A stretch of 64,000 nt of DNA from Thermicanus aegyptius DSM 12793 (GCF_000510645.1 NZ_KI783301.1:1432705-1496704), one strand, 5' to 3'; shown: positions 1-9,346, counted from the stretch's first letter. The notes: a model not told the origin generated them from the sequence alone. Made by a program: numbers and translations.

Positions 1-176
1 GTGGCTTTTTGGGGTAACTTAGTTTTGGTGTTGACAACTTTGACAAGGATGACAATTGCGCCCGTTCCACATTTGGAGATTTGATCTACATAGAACCCCA
101 CACTCTTACAAAAATAACGTTAGACGTTGTTTTGTACTCTACTATTGCCTCCTCATCTTTACTGCTCATCACGCAT

Positions 177-640
177 TTAATTCACCACGCTTTTAATGCC
201 CCTTTGTTCAAAATCGGTCAGACAATCATTTTCCGGAGTTAAATCGGTTACGATCACATCAACCTGGCTTAAATTGGCGAATAAGCTGAATGCGGTTTTA
301 CCGAATTTAGTATAGTCAACCAAGTGAATTCTCTGTTCCGAATGAAACATCATTAATTTGCGAATTTTTGCCTCAAACACGTTTAAATCCTAAATGATCG
401 CTGGTACAAGAAACAAAGGCTTTATCGGCATAGTAAGAGGATAAGCTGTTTGTGGCTGCATAACCGACATAAGATAGCAATCTGGTTCTGAGTCATCCAC
501 CGATAATCACTAATTTTAAATTTTCTTGGTCGCTCAGTTCAATTTCAACCTTTTAATGCGTTCGTGATGATTTTCTTCGATTTTTTAGATACCGAGAAAT
601 ATAGAAAGATGTGGTGCTTGTGTCAGGCTTCATTTCCATT
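177..640 (-). pseudogene. Decayed DeoR-family regulator (C-terminal sensor part)
   Basis: The minus strand reads a DeoR-type effector domain in pieces. The last 67 codons are open and end at a TAA at 177-179; they contain the family-typical string KFGKTAF followed by VDVIVTDL and FEQRGI. Upstream, in other frames and with stops, are matches to the usual family order: TSTTSFYISRYL, VIIGG, then YADKAFVSCTS. No N-terminal helix-turn-helix is recognisable. The family represses sugar catabolic operons, so this is probably the lost regulator of a neighbouring sugar locus. Identification rests on motif recognition only. Confidence 0.6.
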
Positions 641-819
641 AGGGAGATGGGGCTATTTTAATTGTTGCATGATATAACGCAAAAAATGGTATCAATTTAA
701 TATTTTTGCGTCAATATATAGCTTTAATTTACATATAATTTACACTACTTTTACCCTGTTTTTACATCCGTTGATTAAAATATAGACGTAGCCAAAAATT
801 CATTGGGAGGGAAAACAGG
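641..819. promoter_or_regulatory. AT-rich upstream region of the sugar ABC operon with a 9-bp inverted repeat
   Basis: No coding sequence is evident. An inverted repeat ACGCAAAAA (677-685) / TTTTTGCGT (703-711) with a 17-bp spacer could be an operator or a weak bidirectional terminator. Further on, TTTACA occurs three times between about 730 and 770, and TTTACAT recurs in front of the LacI-type gene downstream, so these may be shared regulator sites. A clear -35/-10 pair is not obvious. Positions 1-176 hold nothing I can identify. Confidence 0.35.
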
Positions 820-1854
820 GTGAAGAAATTATTCGCTGCAATGATAGTGCTATCGTTATTCGCTTTGATGATTGGCTGTTCGGCAGGTGGAGGAGAGGGG
901 AAGAAGGTGGTTGTCTATTCCCCGCATGGTAAGGAAATCATGTCTGAAGTCTCCAAATGGTTCAAGGATGAAACGGGTATCGACGTGGCGTATCTGACGA
1001 TGGGTGGCGGGGAGCTTGTTGACCGAATTCGAGCGGAAAAAGAAAACCCCCAAGCCGATGTGATTTATGGAAATCCTTCTTCCGTCTTCAACCAACTTAA
1101 AAAGGAGGGACTTCTGTCGGAATTTGTTCCAACTTGGGCGGAAAAGATCGATCCACTCTTTAAAGACGTGGATCGCAAATGGTATGGGACAATCCAAACG
1201 CCGGTAGTGCTGTTTTACAATCACGATGCATTAAGCGCCGATAAGGCACCGCAGGATTGGTTCGATCTCGGTGATCCAAAATATAAAGGCCAAATTATTT
1301 TCCGAAGTACGACTTCTGCTGCTTCCCGTGCAACGCTCTCGGGTCTTATGGATTATTTTTATCAGAAGGGAACTCTTGAATCGGAGGGATGGAATTTCTT
1401 TAAAGCGATGGATAGTAATGTTAAGAAATATGTATCCGACTCTTCGATTATGTTCCAATCCCTCGCACGGCAAGAAGGATCTATCAGTTTCTGGACTTTG
1501 GATGGTGTTATTGACAATATTGAAAAAAATAAAATGCCTTTTACCATTGTGAGAGCAAAAAGCGGGAGCCCGATCATAACGGATGGAGTTGCTATCATTA
1601 ACGGTGCAAAGCATAAGGATGCCGCACAGAAATTTGTAGAATTCGTCGGAAGGGCAGATATTCAAGAAAAATTGGCGAACCAATTTAATCGTATGCCAAC
1701 GCATCCGGATGCAATGTCAAAGGCGCCCGAGTGGATGAAAAAATTTGATTATAAACCGATGAACATCAATTGGGATAACCTTGCGGAAAATCAATCGGAA
1801 TGGATTCAGTATTTCGAAGATAACATTCGGGATTCAGCAAAAGTGGATAAGTAA
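820..1854 (+). CDS. ABC transporter substrate-binding lipoprotein
   Basis: Extracellular solute-binding protein of the iron/phosphonate/polyamine-like family 1 type, 344 aa. It has a lipoprotein signal peptide with a lipobox ending at Cys20 (LMIGC), so it should be tethered to the outer face of the membrane. The mature protein keeps family hallmarks such as VVVYSPHGKE near the N-terminus and PQADVIYGNPSSV. The GTG start at 820 follows GGGAGG (805-810). It heads an operon with an ATPase (gap 57 bp), a fused permease and a sugar-phosphate isomerase-like gene. The substrate is not deducible; a sugar phosphate or phosphonate-like compound would fit family and neighbours. Confidence 0.8.
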   Translation: MKKLFAAMIVLSLFALMIGCSAGGGEGKKVVVYSPHGKEIMSEVSKWFKDETGIDVAYLTMGGGELVDRIRAEKENPQADVIYGNPSSVFNQLKKEGLLSEFVPTWAEKIDPLFKDVDRKWYGTIQTPVVLFYNHDALSADKAPQDWFDLGDPKYKGQIIFRSTTSAASRATLSGLMDYFYQKGTLESEGWNFFKAMDSNVKKYVSDSSIMFQSLARQEGSISFWTLDGVIDNIEKNKMPFTIVRAKSGSPIITDGVAIINGAKHKDAAQKFVEFVGRADIQEKLANQFNRMPTHPDAMSKAPEWMKKFDYKPMNINWDNLAENQSEWIQYFEDNIRDSAKVDK

Positions 1855-1911
1855 ATTGAGAGAGTTAGGGAGAGAAACTTCTTAATGTCTTCCGGGAGGA
1901 ATGGGTGAAAA

Positions 1912-2958
1912 GTGTCTAAAGTGGTTTTGCAACATGTAACCAAAAAATTTGACGTAATAAAAGCGGTTGATTCCCTTCAGCTTGAGGTGGAAGAAGGAGC
2001 ATTCTTTACCTTACTTGGACCGTCTGGTTGTGGAAAAACGACAACGTTGCGTATGATCGCAGGGTTCGTACAGCCGGACGAAGGCGAGATTTGGATCGGT
2101 CATGAACGGGTCACGTATATGGCACCTGAAAAACGGAAGGTTGGAATGGTATTTCAAAATTATGCACTTTTTCCTCATATGAATGTCTATGAGAACGTTG
2201 CTTATGGATTGAAATTAAGAAAGCACACGAAACAGGAAATCCGACAGCGCGTTCAAAAGTATTTACGTATGGTAGAGTTGGAAGGTTATGAGAATCGGAG
2301 AATTTCCGAACTCTCCGGCGGGCAGCAGCAACGGGTCGCATTGGCCCGTTCGCTCGCTTTGGAGCCACGAGTCCTCCTTTTAGATGAACCTTTGTCCAAC
2401 TTGGATGCGAAGTTGAGGGAAACGATGAGGGCTGAATTGAAAACGTTGCAAAAAGAACTTGGTATCACGACCATCTATGTGACACACGATCAGACGGAAG
2501 CATTAACCATGTCAGATGTGATCGCGGTTTTCCATAAGGGGGTATGTCAACAGGTTGGTTCGCCCAGGGAGCTCTACGATAAGCCCGTTAACGCGTTTGT
2601 TGCGGGGTTTATCGGTGAGACGAACTTGTTTCCTGTTCAAAAGGATGATGGAGGGTATACAATAGAAAACCGCATTCATTTAAAGGTGAATAATGCTCAC
2701 AAGGGAGCATATGCATCGATTCGCCCCACTTCTATCGTTCTTTCCAAAGATGCACGCCAGGTTCCAAATGAATGGGAGGGCGTTATCAAGTGGGAACAAT
2801 TTTATGGGAGCCATATGACTTTTATCGTGGACGTGAAAGGGATTCAGTTCAAAGTTCAGAAGCCGCACACCACGGGTTATGATGACGGTCTGGAAATAGG
2901 TCGGACGATTTTTTTATCTGTTGATCCCACTGCGATTCTCCTTGTGCCGGAGAATTAG
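1912..2958 (+). CDS. ABC transporter ATP-binding protein (PotA/FbpC-like)
   Basis: Cytoplasmic ATPase of the importer, 348 aa. Walker A GPSGCGKT is at residues 36-43, the signature LSGGQ at about 134-138 and Walker B VLLLDEP at about 154-160, followed by the D-loop and the switch His in THDQ. The C-terminal ~110 residues match the regulatory TOBE-type extension of the MalK/PotA group. GTG start at 1912 after a GGGAGGAATGGG purine stretch. It lies between the lipoprotein and permease genes and should power uptake through the fused permease. Confidence 0.88.
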   Translation: MSKVVLQHVTKKFDVIKAVDSLQLEVEEGAFFTLLGPSGCGKTTTLRMIAGFVQPDEGEIWIGHERVTYMAPEKRKVGMVFQNYALFPHMNVYENVAYGLKLRKHTKQEIRQRVQKYLRMVELEGYENRRISELSGGQQQRVALARSLALEPRVLLLDEPLSNLDAKLRETMRAELKTLQKELGITTIYVTHDQTEALTMSDVIAVFHKGVCQQVGSPRELYDKPVNAFVAGFIGETNLFPVQKDDGGYTIENRIHLKVNNAHKGAYASIRPTSIVLSKDARQVPNEWEGVIKWEQFYGSHMTFIVDVKGIQFKVQKPHTTGYDDGLEIGRTIFLSVDPTAILLVPEN

Positions 2959-2976
2959 GGAGGAGGCAAATGGAAG

Positions 2977-4653
2977 GTGTCTATGAGAAGAAAATTTGTC
3001 GTTTATCTTTCCTTATTACCTATTCTGTGGGTATTGGTGGGATTTATTCTATATCCGACACTTAGCACGATTAAAACCAGTTTAATTGTTGAGAATGGTT
3101 TCGATTTGGGTAATTACTTTCAGTTCTTCACTTATACGAAGAATATGGAGGCCTTTGTAAATACCATTGTTTTGGGTTTGGCTACCGTTATTGTTTGTGG
3201 TTTGATTGGTACGGCTTTGGCTTTTTTCGTTCATGGGTTTCAATTTCCGGGGAAAAAAATATTGGATATATTTTTACTAACGCCGATTATGCTTCCCGGT
3301 GTAGTGGCGACGCTTGTTTTTATGCAATTGTACGGAGAAAGCGGATTGGTAACGAAAAGCATTCAATTTTTATTTCATCTGCAAGAACCGCCTTTTATTT
3401 TACGGGGATTTTGGGGAATTTTGTTCATTCATGCTTACACTCAGTATATTTTCTTTTATGTTAATGTTTCAGCCGCTCTGAAACGAATCGATCTCTCTCT
3501 TATTGAGGCGGCAAAAAATATGGGAGCCGGTAATCTGAAGGTTTTTCTGAATGTGGTGCTTCCCCTTTTGACACCAGCAATCGTCGCATCTTCGATATTG
3601 ACATTCATGACGGCTGTAGGCTCTTTTGCTGCACCGGCATTGCTCGGAGATTCGTACCGCGTCATGAGCGTTCAGATCTTGATGTCGAAAGTGAATAATT
3701 ACTTTGGGCTGGCTGCCGTACAGGGGATTATGTTATCTTTAATCTCCGTCCTCTTTTTAATGGTGTTGCGTTGGTATGAAACGAAGAAAGATTACAGTTT
3801 GTCTCCAAAAGGATTCGTGATAGGGACCCTGCCCATTCGAAAACCGTGGTTAAAAGGATTGTTTATCGGTATTTCCATTCTGCTTATAGCGACGATCGCT
3901 CTTCCTATATTTACATTGGTATTGCTATCTTTTGTTAAAAGAGGAACATGGATCGCAGATATCTTCCCCAAGCACTTCAACCTTAACAACTATATCCTTT
4001 TCTTTTCTGAGCCGGGGGTCGCTCAGCCGTTCATCAACAGCATCAATATGTCTGTGATTGCCACATCACTCGCCGTTTTGGTCGGAAGCATCAGCTCATA
4101 CGTAATTGTCAAGACAAAGCTAAAGATCCGCTGGTTGATTGAGTTACTGGTCATGTTGCCTTGGGCATTGCCTGCAAGTACGGTTGCTATTAATATGATC
4201 AATGGATTTAACGTTCCAAATCCGTTCTCTTTGAACATGGTATTGGTTGGTACGTACTGGATTTTGCCGCTTACCTACTTTGTTGGAATGCTCCCATTAA
4301 TTGTTCGGTCAACGAACGCTTCCCTTCTTCAGTTACATCCATCCTTGGAAGAAGCGTCGCGCAGTTTAGGAGCTTCTTGGGTAGAAACGTTTATACGTGT
4401 TGTTGTACCGATTATACTACCGGGCATATTGGCAGGGGCGTTGCTCGGATTTGTCGGCGCGTTTGGGGATTATACCAGTTCCGCATTGATGTACACGGTT
4501 CATAATGTGCCTATATCCGTAGAGATGATCAATACAATGTACGACTTCGATATCGGGTTATCTATGACCTATGGTGTAATCCAGGTCGTAATTACAATGG
4601 TGATCATTATGCTTTTCCAAAATATTGGCAGATTTGGAGAATTCAAATTCTGA
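2977..4653 (+). CDS. ABC transporter permease with two fused membrane domains (FbpB-like)
   Basis: Inner-membrane permease of 558 aa, about twice the length of a single MetI-type permease domain. Two cytoplasmic EAA coupling loops are visible: EAAKNMGAGN near residue 177 and EEASRSLGAS near residue 460, each followed by hydrophobic segments. Both halves of the channel are therefore one polypeptide, as in FbpB-type ferric or phosphonate importers. GTG start at 2977 follows GGGAGGAG; an ATG at 2983 is an alternative. Its stop lies a few bases before the isomerase gene, implying co-transcription. Confidence 0.87.
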   Translation: MSMRRKFVVYLSLLPILWVLVGFILYPTLSTIKTSLIVENGFDLGNYFQFFTYTKNMEAFVNTIVLGLATVIVCGLIGTALAFFVHGFQFPGKKILDIFLLTPIMLPGVVATLVFMQLYGESGLVTKSIQFLFHLQEPPFILRGFWGILFIHAYTQYIFFYVNVSAALKRIDLSLIEAAKNMGAGNLKVFLNVVLPLLTPAIVASSILTFMTAVGSFAAPALLGDSYRVMSVQILMSKVNNYFGLAAVQGIMLSLISVLFLMVLRWYETKKDYSLSPKGFVIGTLPIRKPWLKGLFIGISILLIATIALPIFTLVLLSFVKRGTWIADIFPKHFNLNNYILFFSEPGVAQPFINSINMSVIATSLAVLVGSISSYVIVKTKLKIRWLIELLVMLPWALPASTVAINMINGFNVPNPFSLNMVLVGTYWILPLTYFVGMLPLIVRSTNASLLQLHPSLEEASRSLGASWVETFIRVVVPIILPGILAGALLGFVGAFGDYTSSALMYTVHNVPISVEMINTMYDFDIGLSMTYGVIQVVITMVIIMLFQNIGRFGEFKF

Positions 4654-4674
4654 TGTTATGTGGGGGTGAACCCG

Positions 4675-5532
4675 TTGAAGAAAGGGTATCATATTCCTCT
4701 TTTCTGGCAGGAGAAGGAGATTCGCAGTATGGGCGAAATCTTGTTGGGGATGGGCTATTACGAAGCGGTCGAAATCAAATACCCTTTTCATTTGCATGAT
4801 TTCGATCCGTCTTCTTATGTTGCGGGTATTCGCGGGCTAGTTGAGGATTTTCGCCCGGAGGTGACGATGCATATACCAACCAATTTAGATATCGGTCACG
4901 TTAACACGTTGATCCGTAGCGAAATAATCGATGAAATTAAGCGAGCAATTGAGTTTGCCGCCCAGTTGAAGGCCACTGTGTTACCTATTCATCCCGGTAC
5001 GATTGGAATGATGGATATTCCGTCGGAAGGATCATCGGTGGAAAAAAGGCACCTTATCGAAACGAGTGAGATACGAAAGTCCAAGGCTCGATCCCTTACA
5101 GTTGAAGCGCTTATGGAACTGTCGGATTTGATTGCCACATACTCCCCTATGATGAAGCTGGCAGTAGAAAACGTACTCCTTCCATCGGAAGTGGTCTACA
5201 CTGCGAGTCAATTGGATGGGATTCTTCAGGCGGTTGGACGTCCCAATGTGGGGGCGCTTTTTGATAGCGGACATGCATACCGCAATGGTATACGCCCAGA
5301 TGATTTCGTCAGAGCCCTTTTGTCCGATATCATTCATGTGCATATAAACGACAATGATGGTACTTGCGATTTACACTTAAGTATCGGAAAGGGTATGATT
5401 GATTTTCGTTCATTGTTTAAGGCCTTAAAAGAAAAGGGGTATTGTGGGATTATCGTTGTGGAAACAAGCTTTCAACGCTTTGAAGAACTCATAGAAGATT
5501 CGAGAAAAATAGATCTATTTTGGAATTCATAA
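4675..5532 (+). CDS. Sugar phosphate isomerase/epimerase-like TIM barrel protein
   Basis: About 285 aa, xylose isomerase-like/AP endonuclease 2 family. Likely metal ligands are spread over the barrel: AVENV near the middle, LFDSGHAY, HVHINDNDG and VVETS near the end. The family isomerises or epimerises sugars or cyclitols in the cytoplasm. I chose TTG at 4675 because GGGGGTG at 4661-4667 is well placed for it; an upstream in-frame GTG at 4660 is possible. It closes the ABC operon, so it probably processes the imported compound. The exact substrate is unknown. Confidence 0.72.
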   Translation: MKKGYHIPLFWQEKEIRSMGEILLGMGYYEAVEIKYPFHLHDFDPSSYVAGIRGLVEDFRPEVTMHIPTNLDIGHVNTLIRSEIIDEIKRAIEFAAQLKATVLPIHPGTIGMMDIPSEGSSVEKRHLIETSEIRKSKARSLTVEALMELSDLIATYSPMMKLAVENVLLPSEVVYTASQLDGILQAVGRPNVGALFDSGHAYRNGIRPDDFVRALLSDIIHVHINDNDGTCDLHLSIGKGMIDFRSLFKALKEKGYCGIIVVETSFQRFEELIEDSRKIDLFWNS

Positions 5533-5707
5533 ATAACCCCGGGATTGCATGTTAACCAACTTCATTCGGAGGGTCTAAGTCTTGCCTATGGTCGTTTATT
5601 TTACATTTGAAATCGATCTTTTTTCCCTGTTTGTTTGAATGTAAAAAGGTTGGGTTTTTCCTAAAAATAAGTTACATTATAATAAAACACAAATCTTGAG
5701 GTGAATT
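5533..5707 (+). promoter_or_regulatory. Promoter/operator region of the LacI-type gene
   Basis: An 8-bp perfect inverted repeat, TTTACATT (5600-5607) and AATGTAAA (5638-5645), lies upstream of a good -10 hexamer TATAAT (5678-5683); the -35 is weak. TTTACAT is also found upstream of the lipoprotein gene, suggesting that one regulator may act at both places. This is inferred from sequence repetition only. Confidence 0.4.
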
Positions 5708-6706
5708 ATGCCTACTTTGAAGGATATCGCGGATAAGGCGGGCGTTTCCGTTGCCACGGTATCAAGGGTGTTAAGTGGTAACGAAACGTATTCCTTCGCT
5801 CCGGAGACTGTGGAACGAATCTTACAATTGGCGGACGAATTAGGATATCGTCCTCCTCGTAATCGGAAAACGATAATCAATCGCCCGCGCTTCGCCATGA
5901 TCATGTGGTATCGGGAGGAAGAAGAACATCTCTATACTTATTATAGTGAAATACGTTTAGGCGCTGAGAAAAAATGTCGAAATGAGCATGTTGAGTTTCA
6001 AAAATATTATACAGTGGAATCTTTCTTACAAGGCCATCAGCCGAATTTATACGATGGAGTAATTGCAATTGGAAAATTTTCGGACTTAGAAGTGGTTCGT
6101 TTGGCAGAAAAAGCGGAACGGCTCGTGTTCGTAGATTCCTCGCCCGCCCCTCTTTTGTATGATAGTGTAATGGTAGATTTTTTTTCCGCCGTTTCGGATG
6201 TAATCAATTACTTGCTGAATAGAGGGCTACGGAAAATTGGTTTTATAGGAAAGAACGAATACGTGGGGAAGAACAAAGATCGCATTCCCGATCTTCGTAA
6301 AGAAAGCTTTTGCCTTTTGACCAAATATCATGGGATTTATGACGAGTCGTTGATTTTCATCACAGATGAACCGACACCTTCTTCCGGATATGAGGTGGCA
6401 AATCGGCTGATGGGTAAACCCATACCGGACGCATTTATCGTTTTTTCCGATACGGTGGCGCTGGGTGTATTGAGTGCTTTTCAGGAGGCAGGAATCCGCG
6501 TTCCGGAAGATGTTTCTATATTTAGTTTTGATGATCTGCCGATGGCGAGGTTCACTTATCCTTCATTGTCTACGGTCAAAATCTACACTGAGTATATGGG
6601 AGGGGCTGCTGTCGAGTTATTAATGGAGCAATTAAAGGAGCGACGTGAGCTCCCCAAGAAAGTGATTATTCCCCATAAGTTAATGATCCGTAAGAGTAGT
6701 CGTTAG
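5708..6706 (+). CDS. LacI/GalR-family transcriptional regulator
   Basis: Repressor-type regulator, 332 aa, the usual family length. Residues 1-50 are the LacI helix-turn-helix and hinge: TLKDIADKAGVSVATVSRVL, then the hinge around GYRPP. The rest is a periplasmic-binding-protein-like effector domain ending with the typical SIFSFDDLPMARFTYP region. ATG start with GAGGTG upstream. It follows the ABC/isomerase operon on the same strand but has its own -10 element, so it is the likely local regulator. The effector is probably the imported sugar or its phosphate; this is inference. Confidence 0.87.
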   Translation: MPTLKDIADKAGVSVATVSRVLSGNETYSFAPETVERILQLADELGYRPPRNRKTIINRPRFAMIMWYREEEEHLYTYYSEIRLGAEKKCRNEHVEFQKYYTVESFLQGHQPNLYDGVIAIGKFSDLEVVRLAEKAERLVFVDSSPAPLLYDSVMVDFFSAVSDVINYLLNRGLRKIGFIGKNEYVGKNKDRIPDLRKESFCLLTKYHGIYDESLIFITDEPTPSSGYEVANRLMGKPIPDAFIVFSDTVALGVLSAFQEAGIRVPEDVSIFSFDDLPMARFTYPSLSTVKIYTEYMGGAAVELLMEQLKERRELPKKVIIPHKLMIRKSSR

Positions 6707-6860
6707 AAAGATTAGACCCCACATTGCACGTAAAGAAAAAAGTATAAGATCTTGTACTTTGAAGGTGGAACTGAAGAAGAAATATTGGAGGGATTATTTC
6801 CTGTGCGGGAATCTGATCGCATCTGCAATATTGAGTAAAACGGGATATATTTAAGGAGTA
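6707..6860 (+). other. Short gap with an unrecognised coding remnant
   Basis: Between the LacI-type gene and the Fic pseudogene, one plus-strand frame (about 6745-6838) is open for some 30 codons, with strings such as YFEGGTEEEILEGLFPV, before a TAA. It has no start codon and a stop just upstream. It reads like the tail of a lost gene, but I do not recognise the family. Confidence 0.25.
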
Positions 6861-7183
6861 TTATTCCATTTTTAGGAATAGGATGCTTAGCAGTCGCATC
6901 ATTTCGTTCTCTGACTCCAGTACACATTCGGCAATAAAGTCCAAAATGGCCGATCATCACGATGGCTTTCTCCTCGAGTAAGCCTATATTCTCTTGTCGT
7001 AAAATTGGCGGAATCACGCCGTTCAAATACCCATCCTGTATGAGGGCTGTATTCATTAACAGTCGAGCAATTCTTCCGTTTCCATCGATAAAGATATGGA
7101 CTCAACTTTCGCAGTGCGTAAATTAGGTAAAACCCAGACAACGACTTCATTTTAAGCTAAAAAATTTATCTCTTGACAGAAAA

Positions 7184-7246
7184 GCACCTTTCCAATTTGG
7201 TAAAATGGAAGTAACGAACTGACCATCATTCCAAACAGAAAGGTGC
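7184..7246 (+). promoter_or_regulatory. Inverted repeat that would mask the transposase ribosome-binding site; internal promoter in its loop
   Basis: GCACCTTTC (7184-7192) is perfectly complementary to GAAAGGTGC (7238-7246), which contains the AAAGG Shine-Dalgarno stretch for the ATG at 7255. An extended -10 (TGGTAAAAT, ending 7206) lies between the arms, so transcripts starting there would lack the left arm. Read-through transcripts from outside would carry both arms and fold. Confidence 0.55.
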
Positions 7247-7254
7247 ATAGCAAT

Positions 7255-8610
7255 ATGTTACTACACAACTCTCCGTCTGAACAGTATAAGCAGCAACTTT
7301 CCTCTGTTTTTTCACATCTTAAAGTGGGCGAACTTTTGCGAAAGGCCGGTATCCGCAAGGCCTCTGGCATTTCCAGTTTTGCTGTTTTTCAAATCATCTT
7401 TCTGCTGGTCTTCCAAGGACGCAATCTATTTCGGTTACTAGGAAGCGGGAGAACGGAATCTCTCCCCGGAAAAGATGTGGTTTATCGATTCCTTAATGAA
7501 ACCCGTTTTAACTGGAGACGCTTTTTGCAATCCTTAAGTCTTAGGATTGTATCTGGCTTTGAGAAACTCATCTCCTCCCATCGCATCCGCGTTTTTATCA
7601 TCGATGACTCTGTCTTGCGCCGGGAACGGAGCAAAAAGGTAGAACTGTTGGCAAAAGTCTTTGATCATGTTTCGGGACATTTCGTTCGGGGATATAACCT
7701 ATTAACGCTGGGCTGGTCTGATGGGTATAGTTTTGCGCCGATCGATTTTACCTTGATGAGTTCTGCAAAAGCTTCAAACCGCCTTATGGAAATGCGTGAG
7801 GACTTAGACAAGCGCTCCAGTGGCTATAAGCGGCGGAAAGAAGCCGTGATGCACAAACCGGATGCGGCTATACAAATGCTTGACCGAGCACTCAAAGCCG
7901 GATTTACAGCGGACTACGTACTCATGGACAGTTGGTTTACCCACGAACCTCTTCTTCAGGAGATCATGAGCAAAGGTCTTCACGTCATTGGAATGGTTAA
8001 AGCGCTTAAACAGCGGTATATATTCAAAGGGAAGAAAGTAGGTTTGCATGAACTTTTTGAGATGATTCCTAAAAATCCAAAAGCAGAGATTCAAGGCTCT
8101 GTTATGGTTAAGACGCCTCAAGGCTTATCGCTTAAGATCGTCTTCGTCCAGAATCGGAACAACCGGAGAGAATGGCTCGCGATTTTGACAACAGACCTCT
8201 CCCTAGAGAATGCTGAAATCGTAAGGATTTATGGCATGCGCTGGAGCATTGAGACTTTCTTTAAAATGGCAAAATCGTATTTGAAATTAGGTTCTGAATT
8301 CCAAGGCCGCTCTTTTGACCTGATGATAAGCCATACAACCATTGTTTTTTCCCGTTATCTCGTTCTTGAGTGGGAACGAAGGCAAAATACAGATGAGCGA
8401 TCCTTCGGAGGGATGTTTTATCTTTTTGCTGATGAAGTAACGAATATAGACTTAAAAACGGCATTACGTCAGTTAATGGCTTTTGTTCAAGAGTTGCTCA
8501 AGAATCAACCGAAGGAAAGCACCGCTCTGCTATGTCAATTACAGAAGTGGATTAGCGAATTGCCCGGTTATATCAAGCGTTTATTCGTAATTCCGGGGTG
8601 CGAAAGTTGA
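7255..8610 (+). CDS. IS4-family transposase
   Basis: DDE transposase of 451 aa. The first catalytic Asp is in FIIDDSVLRRE, the second in VLMDSWFTHE, and the Glu in RWSIETFFKMAKSYLKLG, which also carries the family's YREK-like region. ATG at 7255 is preceded by AAAGGTG at 7240-7245; an in-frame GTG at 7243 overlaps that site and is less likely. The TGA stop (8608-8610) lies within the right terminal repeat. No frameshift is seen, so the protein could be active. Confidence 0.9.
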   Translation: MLLHNSPSEQYKQQLSSVFSHLKVGELLRKAGIRKASGISSFAVFQIIFLLVFQGRNLFRLLGSGRTESLPGKDVVYRFLNETRFNWRRFLQSLSLRIVSGFEKLISSHRIRVFIIDDSVLRRERSKKVELLAKVFDHVSGHFVRGYNLLTLGWSDGYSFAPIDFTLMSSAKASNRLMEMREDLDKRSSGYKRRKEAVMHKPDAAIQMLDRALKAGFTADYVLMDSWFTHEPLLQEIMSKGLHVIGMVKALKQRYIFKGKKVGLHELFEMIPKNPKAEIQGSVMVKTPQGLSLKIVFVQNRNNRREWLAILTTDLSLENAEIVRIYGMRWSIETFFKMAKSYLKLGSEFQGRSFDLMISHTTIVFSRYLVLEWERRQNTDERSFGGMFYLFADEVTNIDLKTALRQLMAFVQELLKNQPKESTALLCQLQKWISELPGYIKRLFVIPGCES

Positions 8611-9169
8611 GATATGGATAAATATAAATTTTTTATAGAGTTGAGCTCAAACTCGACCTAATGGTGCTTATCTCGATCCTTTGCTGCCCATTCAAATAAT
8701 CGATCAATTTCTTCCTGAATCTTTTCAACTTCGGTAACGGCATACTTGGATCCGGTAATGATTACAGGACGATTGCGGTATCGGCGGGCTTCTTTCGGGT
8801 CGATATCTTTGTAAAATATACGGTACATGGTTAGGACATCCGCCTCGGTGATCCGTCTGTTTCTAACCTAGGTGAACATGAAATCGTATGCTTGTGCATG
8901 TCCAAGGGCTTCAAAAGTGTTCCGAAGCGGTTTTCCTCCAACCGTTAACCCATCCTCAAGAAGGATTTTGGTTTCACTTTCAGTGAGGGTGTTGCCTTCG
9001 ATGGCAGTGCTTTATCATGTGAGCCAGATACGATAATAGGATTTAATTTCCTTCAGGAGCTCCTCTTCAAACGGGCGTTGAACATCAGGGATTTCAGACG
9101 GTTTATTTTTCAAAAATCGTCTGCGTTTTTTTTAAACAAATCTTATTGGCTGATCATCGTCCATATTGA

Positions 9170-9262
9170 AACTCAATCCTACTATCAGAGAATCCAATCG
9201 CTGCTGCGCTTCTCAGTAAAATGGGGTATACTGAAGAAGAGAATGAAGGACTTATTCCGTAA
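9170..9262 (+). pseudogene. Remnant of an Rpn-like (PD-(D/E)XK, transposase_31-type) gene
   Basis: One open stretch reads SENPIAAALLSKMGYTEEE and ends at TAA 9260-9262, resembling the conserved NP(V/I)AxALLxKMGYxEEE region of Rpn-family recombination-promoting nucleases. It has no start and a stop immediately upstream. The neighbouring bases hold no more of the family, so only a short fragment remains. Confidence 0.4.
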
Positions 9263-9346
9263 GTGAACCAATAATTGCGGTAGATGGTGTATCTGTGCGT
9301 TATTTTTGCAGGAACACATCAAAGGAGAATCATAAGGAGAATAGTG

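Larger units (their letters stand above)
7101..8611 (+). mobile_element. IS4-family insertion sequence, complete, 1511 bp
   Basis: Terminal inverted repeats CTCAACTTTCGCA (7101-7113) and TGCGAAAGTTGAG (8599-8611) match perfectly over 13 bp. The 7-bp direct repeat ATATGGA flanks the element on both sides (7094-7100 and 8612-8618), a target-site duplication. One intact transposase fills the element, and its stop codon lies inside the right terminal repeat. The undamaged ends and gene suggest a fairly recent insertion. It interrupts the Fic pseudogene. Confidence 0.92.
6861..9113 (-). pseudogene. Fic/DOC-family protein, split by an IS4-family element
   Basis: Fic proteins usually AMPylate target proteins. 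On the minus strand the N-terminal part (about 9113-8640) reads the family strings RPFEEELLKEI, STAIEGNTLTE and DVLTMYRIFYKDID, with in-frame stops. The C-terminal part (7100-6861) begins with the catalytic motif HIFIDGNGR, then IARLLMNTALIQDGY, and in a third frame ends DFIAECVLESENEM and a TAA at 6861-6863. Removing the insertion and one copy of its target repeat joins KKFIFI directly to HIFIDGNGR. The motif has Ile where HPFxxGNGR has Pro. Several stops and frameshifts lie outside the insertion, so the gene is dead independently of the IS. Confidence 0.8.
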
